This document shows, piece after piece, positions 63,401-64,000 of a stretch of DNA of 64,000 nucleotides. The notes under the pieces are model-generated. The model made no database searches, was not told where the DNA came from, and saw only the letters and a list, made by a program, of their open reading frames with translations. Positions within the stretch are counted from its first letter, which is position 1; each line of letters opens with the position of its first letter. Source of the stretch: Populus alba (lineage: Eukaryota > Streptophyta > Magnoliopsida > Malpighiales > Salicaceae); contig NC_133287.1 of assembly GCF_005239225.2 (NCBI RefSeq), forward strand, positions 1,841,493-1,905,492, in the 5' to 3' direction. The translations under genes were made by a program, and so were the position numbers.

Positions 63401-64000
63401 AATTCCATGCGTAATTTAACAAAATCCCATAAAATAGGCCCTAAGATACTGAGCCATTGAACTCCTAACACAATATCACAACCACCCAAAGTCAAAACAT
63501 AAAAATCTGTGTGATAAGTGTTACCCTGCATGTGGAACGGAATATCCACACATTTCCCTGTACTGCACAAGCTGTCCCCATTGGCTACTTTCACCAAGAG
63601 TCCTGTTGTTGCTTGTAAGTGAAGATGCGTTCGTTGTGGAATTGAGGGGTCCATGAAATTATGGGTGCTCCCGATATCGATGAGGATCACCACAGCACAA
63701 CCATTAACATATCCTAGAATGCGCATGGTTTTGGGGCTCGGAGAACCTGCCAACGCATGAATGGAAATCTCATGTGCTGATTCTGAATTTCCCTCACTTC
63801 CTCCTGAAAGACTATCAGTTTCTTCTAAAAGTCGAGGCTGCTGAATGAGTTGCAGCTCTTCACCTTCTGAATCCTCACATTCCATTATAAATAAACGAGC
63901 TGATTTGCATTTGTGGCCCGGACCCCACTTTTCATCACAGTTGTAACATAATCCCCTTGCTCTCCTCTCTTTCATTTGTACTGGGGACAAGCGTTGGATT
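60412..64000 (-). CDS. Ty3/gypsy chromovirus gag-pol polyprotein, open to the window edge (partial)
   Basis: One uninterrupted frame of about 1,195 codons, lacking only the gag N-terminus beyond 64000. In order: a zinc knuckle variant (CYNCDEKWGPGHKC); an aspartic protease with active site D-I-G instead of D-S/T-G (about 63680); reverse transcriptase (WRLCVDYRALNK, FGLTNAPATFQ, FFDDILVYS); RNase H (QCDASGCGVGAVL, YEKELMALV); integrase with an H-H-C-C finger (GHSGFHKT...CDICQRNK) and the Asp-Asp-Glu triad (DISLDFIEG, VSDRDPVF, TDGQTE); GPY/F module (RFYGPYQIIERIGGVAYRLN); and a C-terminal chromodomain (LLVKWKGLEVNDASWVEF). The chromodomain places it in the chromoviruses, probably a short-LTR lineage such as Reina. 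Reading-frame integrity suggests a young insertion, but the protease change may disable it. Confidence 0.93.
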   Translation of the reverse strand, partial: IQRLSPVQMKERRARGLCYNCDEKWGPGHKCKSARLFIMECEDSEGEELQLIQQPRLLEETDSLSGGSEGNSESAHEISIHALAGSPSPKTMRILGYVNGCAVVILIDIGSTHNFMDPSIPQRTHLHLQATTGLLVKVANGDSLCSTGKCVDIPFHMQGNTYHTDFYVLTLGGCDIVLGVQWLSILGPILWDFVKLRMEFNLLDSRHVLQGITPTEVSLMNGEQFGKAMNQDKRGLVLQLLSPDALCISTLETEPFFVELLDQFQEVFCEPAGLPPNRDHNHNIVLQPGAKPVCVGPYRYPYFQKTEIEKIVNDMLSSGIIRPSQSPFSSPVLLVRKQDGSWRLCVDYRALNKDTIKAKFPIPIVDELLDELHGATIFSKLDLRSGYHQIRVNPKDIPKTAFRTHEGHYEFLVMPFGLTNAPATFQSLMNHIFKPFLRKFMLVFFDDILVYSTTLEEHQHHLTVVLNILKNYQLFAKKSKCSFRCQEIEYLGHLISKNGVRADPKKIESMLNWPFPSTLKSLRGFLGLTGYYRKFIKGYGSIAAPLTSLLRKNSFEWTPTAKEAFTALKNDVTNPPVLILPDFTKPFIIQCDASGCGVGAVLMQQERPIAFMSQVIHGKALHLSTYEKELMALVLAVKKWRSYVLGQTFRVQTDYQSLKYLLEQKIGTPMQQKWLTKLLGFDFLVEYKKGKENLVADALSRKFDNVPAMLTALSFPADNWISTLRDSYSEDPKLKKLIYDFAGHNLDETKYDMKDGLLFYKGRLYISDSSVLKNQLLHLSHGSPQAGHSGFHKTLSRARANFYWMGMKADIKKFIKECDICQRNKNETSHPAGLLQPLPIPTKVWADISLDFIEGLPLSNGFSVILVVVDRLSKYAHFISVAHPYTATKIAQIFIANIFKLHGMPTSIVSDRDPVFTSLFWKELFKLHGTELKFSSTYHPQTDGQTEIVNKCVEQYLRCFSGDKPKEWSRWLPLAEWWYNTNIHASTKLSPFEVVYGYPPPPLLAHSPGTAAVQSVEDTLKSRDQILRLLRGNLQVAQERMKHFADLKRTERHFEVGDWVFLRLQPYKQHSVVQRKNLKLSPRFYGPYQIIERIGGVAYRLNLPSTSLLHPVFHVSVLKKKLGARNMLATTIPPLTVGGGPQAEPEEILQRRLKKKNGRAVSELLVKWKGLEVNDASWVEFHKLQRDFPDLEGKV

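Overview
The window is plant nuclear DNA, most likely from a woody eudicot close to Populus or Salix. The evidence is AT-rich intergenic DNA, GT-AG introns, plant-only gene families (PPDK regulatory protein, class III peroxidase, NHL/LEA-2 proteins, a DUF26 receptor kinase) and plant transposon lineages (CACTA, Tat/Ogre-like and chromovirus LTR elements, tRNA-derived SINEs). The genus is inferred from repeat style and is not proven.

Layout. 1-3.9 kb: AT-rich DNA with three copies of one SINE family. 3.9-5.8 kb (+): a three-exon chloroplast pyruvate,phosphate dikinase regulatory protein. 6.9-8.8 kb (-): a convergent four-exon gene for a small C-terminally anchored membrane protein of unknown function, assembled here from short exons. 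9-14.7 kb: repeats. 14.8-30.7 kb: a decayed CACTA transposon whose TNP2-type transposase gene is split by an almost intact LTR retrotransposon (16833-29033) flanked by a GTGTG target duplication. That element has ~2.47-kb LTRs, a broken extra ORF and an intact gag. It has no recognisable protease, reverse transcriptase or integrase, and two large tandem arrays lie between gag and the 3' LTR. 31-34.5 kb: repeats. 34.5-42.4 kb: a tandem segmental duplication. The second unit carries a complete class III peroxidase gene; the first keeps only the promoter and leader, ending just before the start codon. 43-49 kb: repeats, a possible gene remnant and a GC-rich island with a strong inverted repeat. 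49.7-52.7 kb (+): two tandem NHL/LEA-2 genes among MITE-like repeats. 56.2-59.4 kb (+): a seven-exon cysteine-rich receptor-like kinase. 60.1-64 kb (-): a Ty3/gypsy chromovirus with an open reading frame, cut by the window edge.

The genes do not form one pathway. The peroxidase, NHL proteins and receptor kinase belong to families often linked to cell-wall or defence responses, but no functional link is visible here.

The most unusual structure is the first tandem array of the LTR element. It contains 21 short hairpins in strict A-B-C order, repeated seven times. The loops are nearly constant while both arms of the stem change together, as expected of a structured RNA. I know of no description of such an array.
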